Source: a virus. Taken from it: a stretch of DNA of 39,655 nucleotides. The stretch spans positions 1-39,655 of the IMG/VR virus record IMGVR_UViG_3300025818_000049; one strand, written 5' to 3'. Below are positions 13,100-22,204 of this stretch, one piece after another (the stretch's first letter is position 1; the number at the start of each line of letters is the position of its first letter). Both the position numbers and the translations under genes were made by a program. Under the pieces are notes generated by a model. That model was not told the origin of the DNA. It ran no database searches and saw nothing but the letters and a program-made list of their open reading frames with translations.

Positions 13100-15864
13100 C
13101 TGACTTCGCAAACCTTGTCGTCAAGATTGACAGTAGCGAGGTCAAGCAAGGCACCGCCGACCTCGACAAGCTGACGGCCGCAGGCAAGCGGACGCAGGCG
13201 GCGACCGACGCGCAGGGCAAGACTTGGGTTAAGGCTTCAAGCGAAGCGGGGCGGTTGCGGCTTGAGGAAATCGCGCTCCGCATGGAAAGCGAGCGGCTCG
13301 AAAAGGCGCAGCGCAAGGTGGGGCAATCCGCGACCGAAATGGCGCGCGAGGCGCAACGGTCGGCGGCAGGGCTTGGCAAGGCGACCGCAAGCGCAGGCGC
13401 AATGCGGGCGGGCGCGACTCAGCTCTCATATCAATTGAGCGACGTTGCGACGCAGTTTGCGCTCGGCGCAAGGCCGATGCAGATATTCGCTGCACAAGGC
13501 ACGCAAGTCGTCGGCGCGCTATCACTTATGCGTGGCAGTGCCGGCGGGCTGATTGGCTTCCTGGCGGGGCCGTGGGGGATCGGCATCGCGGCGGCGGTTA
13601 CGGCGCTATCGCCATTCATCGCGCGGCTATTCGACACCGAAAGCGCTGCGGATAAGGCAACCGATGCATTGCAAAGGCTGATCGATAAAGCGGCCGAAGA
13701 ACGCGCATCTCGAATTGAGGGTGCATTGGCGGATCAAGGTGCCAACCGATCACGCGATCGACTATCTCAAATCGAGTTAGAGCTTGCAACGCCATACAAA
13801 CGAAGGTTCGCCACGGATATCGCAGGGGAACTGGCGGATCAGAGGCGGCGCAATAGGCTCGAGCAAGAGGCGCTCGGAATACGGCAAAGGCTTCTTGTGG
13901 TGGATGGAGAGCTTGCCGCCGCCGCTTACAAAAAGGCGAATGCCGACAAAGACAGCGAGAAGGCAACGAAAAGCTCAACCGCTGCGACCAAGGCAAAGAC
14001 CATAGCGGTGAATGAGCAAGCCAAGGCGCTCGACAACCTTCTCGATCGTCTCTTGAAGCCGGAACGTGACCGGGCGCAACGCAATGGCGAGTTTGAAATG
14101 CTCGCCCGCGAGATCGCCAAGGCAGAGGCGGCAGGCGAAAAGGCACTCCCGACGCTACTCGAACTTGAGCGCGCGCTTGAAGCCTTGCGCGGCGAAGGCA
14201 TCGACCAAAGCAAGAAGAAACTCGGTTTTGAAGATCCCGGCTCGCTTGTCGCAAAAGTGCTGCCGGAATCGAATGAATTAGTCGAGAACCGCGTGCGCGA
14301 AATGCGGGAGCTGGCCCGCGCGACAGAGGACGCGAACGGCCAACTCCAAGAGATGATCTACCTGCTAGGCAACATTGGTGGCGTCGGTAGTGCGATAGGC
14401 GGCGCGCTTGGCATATTCACCGGCAATACGCGCGCAATTCGAGGTCCGATTGGCGATATTCTCAATATCGGAACCGGCGTTTCGAAGATCACAGACAGCA
14501 AGGGTGATGTGCACTACATCGCTCGCACCATCGGCGATGAAATATCTGCCGTTTTCGACAAAGACAGCAACTTCTTCAAGAACATGTCGCTTCTGCTCAA
14601 GGGGGCAGGCACTGGACTGATTGCGGGGAATGCCTTCGGCTTCAATAGCACGGGAGGACAGATTGGCAGCGCAATAGGTGGCGCTCTCGGCCAGAAATTC
14701 GGAGAGAAACTCTTGTCTGCCGGGCTTAATAAAGTGTTCAGCGGTCTTGGTAGTGCAGCCGGGCCAATCGGAGCAATCGCGGGCAGTCTATTAGGCGGCG
14801 CGCTCGGTAGCATTTTCGGCAAGACGCCCAAGGCTTCTGTAACAATCGGCAATGCGGGCGGCTCGCTAGGCATCACTGGCACGCGCAGCAATAGCAGCTC
14901 GCGCCTTGCGGCGGCTCAAAAGAGCGCGGGCGCTATCATCGAAAGCCTAGACTCGCTTGCGGCTGAACTCGGCGGCACGGTTGATCCGTCGCGCGGCAGC
15001 GTTTCAATCGGCATTCGCAAGGGCAAATACCGTGTTGACCCCACCGGCGCAGGCCGCACGAAAGCAAAGAACGGTGTGGTTGATTTCGGCTCGGATGCCG
15101 AGGCTGCGGCACTGTTTGCCATGCAAAACCTCATCAAGGATGGGGTTCTCGTCGGATTGCGTAAAGGCACCGAACGGCTACTCAAGAATGCAGACGACCT
15201 TGAACGCGGCGTGCAGAAGGCGCTCGCATTTGAAGGCGTGTTCCGCGAACTCAAGGCATTTCAGGACCCGCTAGGCGCGGCGCTTGCCGATCTCGACAAG
15301 CAAATGACGCACCTGCGCGAGATATTCAAGGAAGCTGGCGCGACGACCGAGGAATACGCGCAGCTCGAAGAATTGTTTGCGATGAAGCGCAAGGACGCAA
15401 TCGAGCAATCGACCGCCGAACTCAAAGACTTCCTCGACGCGCTCAATTTCGGGAGTGGTTCGCCGCTTGCCGCACGGCAGAAACTGGCCAATGCGGGCGC
15501 AGTCCTTAAGCCATTCGAGGACGCGATCAACGCAGGCAAGATTGTCGATCAATCGGCGTTCACCGACGCAGCGCAGACTTACCTTGACCTCTCGCGCCAG
15601 ATCAACGCTTCGGATGGTTCGTTCTTTGCCGATTTCGACCGCATACGCGCTTTGACGCAACAGGCGATTGATAACGTCCAGGCGACCGCAGACCTCGACA
15701 AATACGCGCAACAGACCGCGCAAAACACCGCCGACATGGCAAACATTCTCTCCGATCAGACCGCACTATTGCAGGCGGTCAATGACAATCTCGCGTCGAT
15801 CAGGCTCGGCTTCTCGTCGGGAACTCTTGGCTGGTTGTCGCAAAGTAGGGCATATATAGCATGA
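13096..15864 (+). CDS. Tape measure protein
   Basis: The largest gene (922 aa). N-terminal ~100 residues are charged and helical; 'ATQLSYQLSDVATQFALGARPMQIFAAQGTQVVGAL' (107-142) is typical of this tape measure class. Hydrophobic Gly/Ala-rich segments lie at ~150-178 and ~520-580, expected to insert in the host envelope during DNA ejection. Long coiled-coil stretches cover 220-360 and 700-900. Using the known ~0.15 nm per residue rule, the tail would be about 140 nm, an estimate only. Start overlaps the chaperone stop (ATGA). Confidence 0.92.
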   Translation: MTDFANLVVKIDSSEVKQGTADLDKLTAAGKRTQAATDAQGKTWVKASSEAGRLRLEEIALRMESERLEKAQRKVGQSATEMAREAQRSAAGLGKATASAGAMRAGATQLSYQLSDVATQFALGARPMQIFAAQGTQVVGALSLMRGSAGGLIGFLAGPWGIGIAAAVTALSPFIARLFDTESAADKATDALQRLIDKAAEERASRIEGALADQGANRSRDRLSQIELELATPYKRRFATDIAGELADQRRRNRLEQEALGIRQRLLVVDGELAAAAYKKANADKDSEKATKSSTAATKAKTIAVNEQAKALDNLLDRLLKPERDRAQRNGEFEMLAREIAKAEAAGEKALPTLLELERALEALRGEGIDQSKKKLGFEDPGSLVAKVLPESNELVENRVREMRELARATEDANGQLQEMIYLLGNIGGVGSAIGGALGIFTGNTRAIRGPIGDILNIGTGVSKITDSKGDVHYIARTIGDEISAVFDKDSNFFKNMSLLLKGAGTGLIAGNAFGFNSTGGQIGSAIGGALGQKFGEKLLSAGLNKVFSGLGSAAGPIGAIAGSLLGGALGSIFGKTPKASVTIGNAGGSLGITGTRSNSSSRLAAAQKSAGAIIESLDSLAAELGGTVDPSRGSVSIGIRKGKYRVDPTGAGRTKAKNGVVDFGSDAEAAALFAMQNLIKDGVLVGLRKGTERLLKNADDLERGVQKALAFEGVFRELKAFQDPLGAALADLDKQMTHLREIFKEAGATTEEYAQLEELFAMKRKDAIEQSTAELKDFLDALNFGSGSPLAARQKLANAGAVLKPFEDAINAGKIVDQSAFTDAAQTYLDLSRQINASDGSFFADFDRIRALTQQAIDNVQATADLDKYAQQTAQNTADMANILSDQTALLQAVNDNLASIRLGFSSGTLGWLSQSRAYIA

Positions 15865-16223
15865 GCGCGACCGCAGCCGATATTGCCCGCGCGACAAGGG
15901 CCTCACGAATTGAAATCCGCGAAGATAGCGCAGTCCTGACGACGCACCCTAACGCGCGCGATCAGAAGGATGAGCCGACCGCAGGGTATTTTGAGGACAT
16001 TGCGGACGCGACTTCGACACTAACCTCGATTGCTTCGCTGGTCGGTGCGTTCCGGCGTCGTTTCCAGGTCGCAACAGAAGGCGTCCTTTCGATCAATCCG
16101 TTGACTGAAGTGCCGACTTACAACCTGATCGACAGCGAGTTGAACGTGTCGGCTGACTGCCTCGTCACGCGCTTTGAGGTCGATCTCGAAACGCAGCGAA
16201 CCAACGTCGAGGTGCTGGTATAA
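15861..16223 (+). CDS. Distal tail-region protein (120 aa), unknown
   Basis: A 120-residue protein directly after the tape measure. The middle 'GYFEDIADATSTLTSIASLVGAFRRRFQV' is helical, and the C-terminus 'LNVSADCLVTRFEVDLETQRTNVEVLV' forms beta strands. I do not recognise a domain. Overlapping starts and stops on both sides tie it to the tail tip operon, so a minor tail protein is the best guess. Confidence 0.72.
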   Translation: MSATAADIARATRASRIEIREDSAVLTTHPNARDQKDEPTAGYFEDIADATSTLTSIASLVGAFRRRFQVATEGVLSINPLTEVPTYNLIDSELNVSADCLVTRFEVDLETQRTNVEVLV

Positions 16224-17026
16224 TGGGCAATGCGCTGATTCTCGAACCCAAGGCAATAAGCTCCATCACGCCAAGCAACACGGCGTCGGGCTATTCGGGC
16301 AGCAACATGGCGCTCGACCTGATGGGCCTCGTCTGGAAAAGCGACACAGGTTCGGCAACGCGCAATGTGATCTTCGACCTTGGCGCGGATACTGCGGTCG
16401 ATACAATCGTGCTGGTTGGCCTTAACGGCGCGCTGCAGGCATGGAATTGGTCGATTGACCTTGCAACGTCCGCGCAAGGCGCGTTCACGGGCTCATTCTT
16501 TGCGGGAAGCAGCCGGACGCTTTTGGCTGGCACTAATTCACCGACCAGCGGTTTAGGCAAGGCGCTCTGGCTGGCGTCAAGCGAAACCTCGCCGCCTGCA
16601 ACCTCGCGCTATGTGCGGGTCAACTTCTCGAACCTCGGCACGGCTGCGGTTGAAGTTTCGCGTGCGATCATCGGTAGCGCAATCCAGCCTGGTATCAACT
16701 TCGCATACGGTGCTGGCTTCGGCGTGCGCTCAATGGGCAACGTCGATTTCTCGAATACCGGCGTTCCGCTTGTCCGCAACGGCGCAAGATTGCGTGGGCT
16801 GGCGATCAGTTTCGACGCAGCAACCGAGGCGGAAGTGCAGACATCAATCCAGCCCATGCTCGAGCGCCTGGGCAACGATAACACCATTTGCATCGTTACC
16901 GATCCCGACGCCAACGCCGACCGCCAAAACCGCATCTATTTCGGGTTTCTGACGGGCGACCTCGGCACAATTTGGGCAAGGTTGGGCGGCTTCCAGGCCA
17001 AGTTCAACCTCGTGGCGCTTGATTGA
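16223..17026 (+). CDS. Distal tail protein candidate with discoidin-like N-terminus
   Basis: A 267-residue beta-rich protein. Residues ~25-150 ('ATRNVIFDLGADTAVDTIVLVGLNGALQAWNWSIDLATS' ... 'SRYVRVNFSNLG') resemble an F5/8-type galactose-binding fold, where 'DLG....D.I...' strands are typical. The C-terminal 'IYFGFLTGDLGTIWARLGGFQAKFNLVALD' resembles the end of distal tail proteins. It would link tail tube and tip. TAATG overlap at the start. Fold inference is by motif only. Confidence 0.62.
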   Translation: MGNALILEPKAISSITPSNTASGYSGSNMALDLMGLVWKSDTGSATRNVIFDLGADTAVDTIVLVGLNGALQAWNWSIDLATSAQGAFTGSFFAGSSRTLLAGTNSPTSGLGKALWLASSETSPPATSRYVRVNFSNLGTAAVEVSRAIIGSAIQPGINFAYGAGFGVRSMGNVDFSNTGVPLVRNGARLRGLAISFDAATEAEVQTSIQPMLERLGNDNTICIVTDPDANADRQNRIYFGFLTGDLGTIWARLGGFQAKFNLVALD

Positions 17027-19389
17027 TGAATTACTACCTCATCCAGCTTGACGCAAAGACGTTGGCCGGGGCGGCACAAACGATCAGGCTGGCAAGCCAT
17101 GACAATTCGACGCTTTGCCATTTCGATGCGGTCGAATGGCGTCCTGCTATCCAACGCCTGCCGACGCTGCGCTATGACTTCTTCGGCGGCGAGTTCCGTA
17201 ATTCGATCACGCGGCCCGTCGCAAATTTTTCGGCTAATATCTTCGGTGCGCCGCTGGTTGTGCAAAGCCGCTTTTCTGGCGCGCGGTTCCGCCTTTGGAG
17301 CGCCGATCTTGTCGGCCTGTCAAAGACACTGATCTTTGACGGGATTATCGACAGTGAACCGAACATCGCAGGGGGCGTTGCGACGTTCGACGCGGGGCCG
17401 GACGATAGCTGGCTCGATGAACCTTTGCTCGATACCTATACGGGCGCAAGCGGGCTTGAGGGGCCAACGGACCTTGAGGGCAACGTCAAGCCGCTCATTC
17501 TCGGCAACACGCGTTTTGCCCCCGGCGTGTTGATCGACGCGACCGATAATGTCTATCAGCTTTCGGGCTACGGCGACATTCAAGCGGTCAACAAGACCTA
17601 TGACCGCGTTGCTTCATTGGGTTCGAGCGTCGGCAATTACACCACGCTTGCCAATCTGATCGCCGCGACAATCAACGAGGGGCAATGGGGGACTTGCCTT
17701 GCCGATGGATTGGTAAGGCTCGGCGCGCCTGCCGATGGTAAAGTCAGCTTCGACGTAAGCGGCGATAACAGCGGGACGGGCGGCTATGTCCGCAAGCCCG
17801 GTGCGATCATCGGGCGGATTGCCGAGATAAAGGGCGGGACGACCGATAGCGCCAATCTGGCTGCGCTCGATACAGCGCGCCCTTACAACCTTGCTGTTGT
17901 CGTGACGGCGCAAACAACCGCGCGGCAATTGATCCAGCAAATCGCGGATAGCGTCGGCGCAACGGTTGGAATGACATGGACCGGCACACTGTTCGTGCAG
18001 GCTTTGGCTTATGGCACTGCGAGCGGGAATCTTTGGTCGGACGGCACATCGCTTCCCGCCGTGCGCGAAGTCAATGAATTACCGATTGGCGCGCCGTTCT
18101 GGCGGCTTGCGACCGAGGCCGAGCCGACTTGGGTTGTCCATACCTTCGACGAGATTGCGACCGGCTATGCGATACGCGGGGCCTATTCCGCAACGCGGAC
18201 ATATCGCGAAGATGACCTTGTTTTCACCACGGACGGAGCTTCGTGGGTCTATATCAATGCAACGCCTAGCGCGGGCAATGCGGTTCCCGACTGGCCGACG
18301 ACTTCGAACACATATTGGTCGAACCTAAGCCCACCGACAGCCTATCGAACGACAGTGGGCGGCAGCGTTCCGAACGCTGCCGATAGCAGTGTTGGCGACA
18401 TTCACATTGCCGATGATGGCCGCGTTTACGAGCGGCTTGATACGAACGGCATTCTGCTCGACACCTTTGCAGTCACTCTTGGCGGCTTCCGACCTATTAT
18501 GCCTTGGTCGCTCAAGGCCATGCAGCCAATTTCCGATCAAGGGCAAACGGCCAACTGGTCGCAAGTCACTAATGACAACGGCCTTTTGCCGGAGGATTCG
18601 GCTGATGTCACAAAGATGGTTACAGGCGCGCCGACCATTACCCTCGCTTACGACTCTAGCGGCGCGATCAAGGACGACGAAACCCCACGTAGCGAAACCT
18701 ACACGCTCGAAACATCAAGCGGCACAGCGATTAGCAACGGCCTGGCGTGGAGCGTAGCGACGGCTTCCGGTTCATGGTCGGGCAGCGCGCCGACGATTTC
18801 AGGGACCGGCACCGGAGTTTTGACGATCAACTCGGGACCATCGGCTGAAAGCGCGACGGTCACGGTCACAGCGACCGCAAGCGACAGATCCTATACGTTT
18901 TCGGTCCTGATCGACAAGGCGCAGGACGCGCCAGCCAATTCGGGAGGAAGCAGTGGCGACGGCACATTGGCGACTGATACGGCGTTCGCCACATTCACCG
19001 GCACTTCGTTCACTGTAATCAGCGACGAATTGACAGTGACGACTGGCAGTAGCTCGACATCAGTCACGCTGACCGCTGCCAATCTTGTGCTCAAGAAGGG
19101 CGTTACCGGAGACGAGACGGCGACCAATTGCGAGTTCAAATGGCAATGGGACAGCACAGGTGGAGGTTCGTGGGCTGACGTTAGTAGCGCGGTCGCGTCC
19201 GATCCAGACCCTTGGAACACAGACGTTGAAGGGAAAATCGTTCGCTTTTCGGGCAATGTGACATGCAACGACACGAAATCGAGCTTGTCGTCGAGCACGT
19301 CATACAAGTTCCGTCTCGTCGCACGAATTGAATCTGGCGAGACGGGCATCCTCATTTACACCACTGGAACAGCGAGTGCGCAGGGATGA
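17026..19389 (+). CDS. Tail tip / baseplate hub protein with carbohydrate-binding-like and Ig-like regions
   Basis: A 787-residue tail tip protein. Residues 1-340 (YYLIQLDAKTLAGAAQTIRLASHDNS, 'GNVKPLILGNTRFAPGVLID', 'ARQLIQQIADSVGATVGMTWTGTLFV') resemble the hub-like tail proteins of this phage group. Residues ~385-430 (TYREDDLVFTTDGASWVY ... NTYWSNLSPP) resemble a small chitin-binding type 3 (CBM5/12) module with conserved Trp/Tyr. Residues ~530-787 are Ser/Thr-rich beta-sandwich repeats. It probably contacts the cell surface. ATG 17026 was preferred over TTG 17023 because of the TGATG overlap. Confidence 0.72.
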   Translation: MNYYLIQLDAKTLAGAAQTIRLASHDNSTLCHFDAVEWRPAIQRLPTLRYDFFGGEFRNSITRPVANFSANIFGAPLVVQSRFSGARFRLWSADLVGLSKTLIFDGIIDSEPNIAGGVATFDAGPDDSWLDEPLLDTYTGASGLEGPTDLEGNVKPLILGNTRFAPGVLIDATDNVYQLSGYGDIQAVNKTYDRVASLGSSVGNYTTLANLIAATINEGQWGTCLADGLVRLGAPADGKVSFDVSGDNSGTGGYVRKPGAIIGRIAEIKGGTTDSANLAALDTARPYNLAVVVTAQTTARQLIQQIADSVGATVGMTWTGTLFVQALAYGTASGNLWSDGTSLPAVREVNELPIGAPFWRLATEAEPTWVVHTFDEIATGYAIRGAYSATRTYREDDLVFTTDGASWVYINATPSAGNAVPDWPTTSNTYWSNLSPPTAYRTTVGGSVPNAADSSVGDIHIADDGRVYERLDTNGILLDTFAVTLGGFRPIMPWSLKAMQPISDQGQTANWSQVTNDNGLLPEDSADVTKMVTGAPTITLAYDSSGAIKDDETPRSETYTLETSSGTAISNGLAWSVATASGSWSGSAPTISGTGTGVLTINSGPSAESATVTVTATASDRSYTFSVLIDKAQDAPANSGGSSGDGTLATDTAFATFTGTSFTVISDELTVTTGSSSTSVTLTAANLVLKKGVTGDETATNCEFKWQWDSTGGGSWADVSSAVASDPDPWNTDVEGKIVRFSGNVTCNDTKSSLSSSTSYKFRLVARIESGETGILIYTTGTASAQG

Positions 19390-19733
19390 CGGGCTTAATC
19401 ATCCAACACCTGACAACGGGTGAGCGACAATTCGTATTCGATCTTGCGGGATACGACGAAGCCGAATGGGAAGTGCTCGGCATCGACCGCGAGCCGCTTG
19501 AAAACGAAGAATGGGACGGCGCGCAATGGGTTCTCAATGCAGCACTTGAAGCGGCGCGAGACGAACTGGCCGAGATCAAGAACGTCCAACTTTTGCGACA
19601 GGCTTTGAAAGCGGCGCGCAACCAAATCCAGGCGCTCCAATCACAGGGCGCAACCATGAAAAACAAGCAAGACCAACTCATCGCCGCAGTGCAGGACTTG
19701 CAGGCGCGCGTCACCGCACTTGAAGGAGTATAG
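19386..19733 (+). CDS. Coiled-coil tail-region protein (115 aa)
   Basis: The N-terminal 50 residues contain 'FVFDLAGYDEAEWEVLGIDREPLENEEWDGAQWVL', acidic and Trp-rich; residues ~52-113 form a long coiled coil (ALEAARDELAEIKNVQLLRQALKAARNQIQALQ...DLQARVTALEGV). It lies between the tip protein and the fibre and could be a fibre adaptor or fibre assembly helper. No family recognised. ATGA overlap with the upstream gene. Confidence 0.68.
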   Translation: MTGLIIQHLTTGERQFVFDLAGYDEAEWEVLGIDREPLENEEWDGAQWVLNAALEAARDELAEIKNVQLLRQALKAARNQIQALQSQGATMKNKQDQLIAAVQDLQARVTALEGV

Positions 19734-19735
19734 GA

Positions 19736-20623
19736 ATGGCAACCGAACAAGATTGGGCAACCTACGCCGATCAGACCTATCTGGCGACGACAGACACCTT
19801 GCTTGCGCGCACCAGCATCGGCGGCGGCGTCGAAATAGCTGGCTCGCATGTGGTCGCCAGGCGCGCGGCGTCGGGCAAGTTCTATGCAGAGGATGATTTG
19901 GTCCTCGCTTCTGTCGCGCCAGCACTCATCATCCATGAAACGGACGGCACGACTACGCACAACGCTTTTCAGATCACCAAAACGGGCGACAACGTATATT
20001 TTCAGACGCGAAGCAATGCCCTTGCCGCTGTATCCGATGATTATGTGATGACTGTGGGCGCGTCGGGTGTGACGCAGCACGCATGGAATATAACCGGCAC
20101 GACCAAGGCTGTCGTCAACACGAACGGCATCTTGGTCGGAAAGACGACCGCGGGCAGCTACAACACGGTAGGCGTCGAAGTGAATACAGTCGGCCTCGTC
20201 GCCGCTACTCGCTCGGCCAATATCTGCGGGCTGTTCAACCGAACCGGCACCGATGGTAGCGTCGTTAGCATTCGCAACGATAACACCGAGGTCGGCACGA
20301 TCTCTGTTTCCGGCACGACAACCGCTTACAACACGACTTCGGATTATCGCCTCAAGAATATCAGCGGCCCGCTAATTGACAGCGGCAAATTCATCGACGC
20401 GCTCAATCCCGTTCGCGGCACATGGAAAACCGACGGCAAGACCTTCATCGGCTTCATTGCTCACGAAATCCAGGAAGTCGCGGAAACCCCCATCGCGCAC
20501 GGCGAGAAGGATGGCGAAGAAATGCAAGGCATGTCTTACGCCTCGCCGGAACTCATTGCCCACATGGTTGCCGAACTCAAATCACTTCGCTCCCGCGTTG
20601 CAGAACTGGAGGCAGCACAATGA
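19736..20623 (+). CDS. Tail fibre with S74 autoproteolytic chaperone domain
   Basis: A 295-residue putative receptor-binding fibre. Residues ~1-200 are beta-rich. Residues ~202-295 form a Peptidase_S74 intramolecular chaperone: 'TTSDYRLKNISGPL' gives the catalytic Ser202 and Lys207, then 'TFIGFIAHEIQEVAETPI', 'QGMSYASPELIAHMVAELKSLRSRVAELEAAQ'. In this family the domain trimerises the fibre and cuts itself off just before the Ser, here between Thr201 and Ser202. The mature fibre would therefore be ~200 residues. GGAGTATAGGA provides the ribosome site. Confidence 0.92.
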   Translation: MATEQDWATYADQTYLATTDTLLARTSIGGGVEIAGSHVVARRAASGKFYAEDDLVLASVAPALIIHETDGTTTHNAFQITKTGDNVYFQTRSNALAAVSDDYVMTVGASGVTQHAWNITGTTKAVVNTNGILVGKTTAGSYNTVGVEVNTVGLVAATRSANICGLFNRTGTDGSVVSIRNDNTEVGTISVSGTTTAYNTTSDYRLKNISGPLIDSGKFIDALNPVRGTWKTDGKTFIGFIAHEIQEVAETPIAHGEKDGEEMQGMSYASPELIAHMVAELKSLRSRVAELEAAQ

Positions 20624-20916
20624 CCCTGCGAGACTTCGAACACAGCATCGCAACCGCGCTTGTAATCACAGCCTGCGGGCTTGCTTTTGGCCTTTGGCTC
20701 CATGCTGCCTTGGCAATGTGTGCGCTCTTTATCGGGCGTGAAATAGCACAAGCGGAATATCGCTGGATCGAGGATTACGGCGATGGACGACGCGCCAATA
20801 TGCCGTGGTGGGGCGCGTTCGACCCGCGCGTTTGGGATTTGCATTCAATGCTTAACTGGATCGGGCCGGCAGTGATCGCGGTTGCGGTTATCGTTTGGGG
20901 TAGTCATCATGGATGA
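20620..20916 (+). CDS. Membrane protein of the lysis region (98 aa)
   Basis: Predicted hydrophobic segments at ~12-38 (ALVITACGLAFGLWLHAALAMCALFI) and ~79-95 (WIGPAVIAVAVIVW), separated by a charged stretch (REIAQAEYRWIEDYGDGRRANMPWW). The start ATG overlaps the fibre stop. It may be a holin-like or host-envelope protein; no family recognised. First of four membrane proteins around the endolysin. Confidence 0.7.
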   Translation: MTLRDFEHSIATALVITACGLAFGLWLHAALAMCALFIGREIAQAEYRWIEDYGDGRRANMPWWGAFDPRVWDLHSMLNWIGPAVIAVAVIVWGSHHG

Positions 20917-21301
20917 AGTTCTCTCCGGCCTTCGTATTGGCGGCGCAATTCTTTGGGCTTGGATGCTCTGGCGTGTCCTGTTCGAAAGCGCCGATATTCA
21001 CAACCGGCCCGACAAGGTGCGGCGCGCGGGTTGGGTCTATTTCCGTAGTTTCGTCATTCTGCAGGGCAGCGCGATCGTGTTCTTTTTCTCGCCGGAGAAC
21101 ATCTTGCGGGCAAGCGGGCGGATCGAGCCTTTGACCAGCTACACGATGGGCGCAATCGGCTCGTTCCTCGTCCTGATCGGCGCGATCCTCATTCATCACG
21201 GCCTCGACATTGCGACCGAACGCAAGAGCAATGCGGTCGGCGTCTATATCGTGATCGCTGCAATTTCGGTTGTCTATTCACTGCTTGCGGGGTTGCTATG
21301 A
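20909..21301 (+). CDS. Membrane protein of the lysis region (130 aa)
   Basis: Four predicted transmembrane segments: ~8-24 (GLRIGGAILWAWMLWRV), ~44-60, ~76-98 (YTMGAIGSFLVLIGAILIHHGL) and ~110-129 (VGVYIVIAAISVVYSLLAGLL). ATG 20909 overlaps the previous stop; an upstream ATG at 20882 lies inside the previous gene. Function is unknown. It resembles small integral membrane proteins that accompany holins in alphaproteobacterial phages, by position only. Confidence 0.7.
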   Translation: MDEVLSGLRIGGAILWAWMLWRVLFESADIHNRPDKVRRAGWVYFRSFVILQGSAIVFFFSPENILRASGRIEPLTSYTMGAIGSFLVLIGAILIHHGLDIATERKSNAVGVYIVIAAISVVYSLLAGLL

Positions 21302-21627
21302 AGGGTTTTCTGCACGACTTGAGCGAATACGGAGCAATCCTTTTCGGCCTGCTAATCGGCACGATCGCGCACTTCGGGCGGCAATTGACCGAAGGCAATT
21401 TGATAACCTTTCGGGCCGCGCTTGGCTTCGTCATGCAATTAGGCGTAATCGGTCTCGTCGCCGCGGTCGCAACGCGCGAACTTGGCATTGCCGACGACGA
21501 CATGCGGGCGCTTGCAACCGCCGTCCTGGCAATCTCGACGCAAGAGGTTTTCCAATTCCTGAAACGCAATGGATGGGGCGCCGTGGTGAACGCTGCGACG
21601 CCTGGAAAGGGTAGCGATGGCAATTGA
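21298..21627 (+). CDS. Holin, LydA-like
   Basis: A 109-residue protein with two to three membrane segments: 'YGAILFGLLIGTIAHFGRQLTEGN', 'FRAALGFVMQLGVIGLVAAVATRELG' and a helical 'DDDMRALATAVLAISTQEVFQFLKR'. This matches the LydA-like holin pattern found before lysins. It would form inner-membrane holes that release the endolysin, which lacks a signal peptide. It overlaps the endolysin start by 11 bases. Family call is moderately secure. Confidence 0.75.
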   Translation: MKGFLHDLSEYGAILFGLLIGTIAHFGRQLTEGNLITFRAALGFVMQLGVIGLVAAVATRELGIADDDMRALATAVLAISTQEVFQFLKRNGWGAVVNAATPGKGSDGN

Positions 21628-22201
21628 CGCAAAGAAGCTGCAGCGCGCGCTCGGCGTTCCCGATGACGGCGAAATCGGCCGCGGAACGCTAACGGCGCTT
21701 TTCCAGAAGCTAGGCGCGACGATCGACCGCGCGCAGGAATTGGCGCTTTCGGCATACGTCAATTTCCCCGCTTACGGCATCATGGACAACGAGAAGCGGC
21801 TTGCGCATTTCATGGCGCAGCTTTGCCATGAAAGCGGCGGTTTCCGCTATATGGAAGAACTCGCCAGCGGCGCGGCTTACGAGGGCCGCGCGGATCTCGG
21901 CAACACGCAACCAGGCGACGGCAAGCGATTTAAGGGCAGAGGTCCCCTGCAAATTACGGGCAGATTAAATTATAGGAATTACGGGCGGATCATCGGTATA
22001 GACTTGGAGCGTCACCCGGAAGTGGCAGCGTTGCCGTCCATCGGACTCCATGTAGCCCTCGAATACTGGCAGAAGAATAATCTCAATGCCCTCGCTGACA
22101 CAGATGACGTGCTGCGGATCACCAAGCGTATAAATGGCGGCACAAATGGATTGGCCGACCGCAAAAAACATCTGGCTAAAATCAGGGGATGGCTTGTATG
22201 A
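21617..22201 (+). CDS. Endolysin, glycoside hydrolase family 19, with mosaic 3' end
   Basis: A 194-residue lysin that cuts peptidoglycan glycan strands. N-terminal ~35 residues look like a shortened peptidoglycan-binding motif (KLQRALGVPDDGEIGRGTLTALFQKLG). The GH19 domain shows 'CHESGGFRYMEEL' (catalytic Glu72, second Glu at 80/81) and 'KGRGPLQITGRLNY' (106-119). No signal peptide, so it depends on the holin. From about 21928 codon use changes sharply (AGA, TTA, AGG, ATA appear), and a second, displaced lysin C-terminus lies at 22885-22932. The gene therefore looks repaired with a foreign 3' half that arrived with the HNH-like gene. Confidence 0.92.
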   Translation: MAIDAKKLQRALGVPDDGEIGRGTLTALFQKLGATIDRAQELALSAYVNFPAYGIMDNEKRLAHFMAQLCHESGGFRYMEELASGAAYEGRADLGNTQPGDGKRFKGRGPLQITGRLNYRNYGRIIGIDLERHPEVAALPSIGLHVALEYWQKNNLNALADTDDVLRITKRINGGTNGLADRKKHLAKIRGWLV

Positions 22202-22204
22202 AAC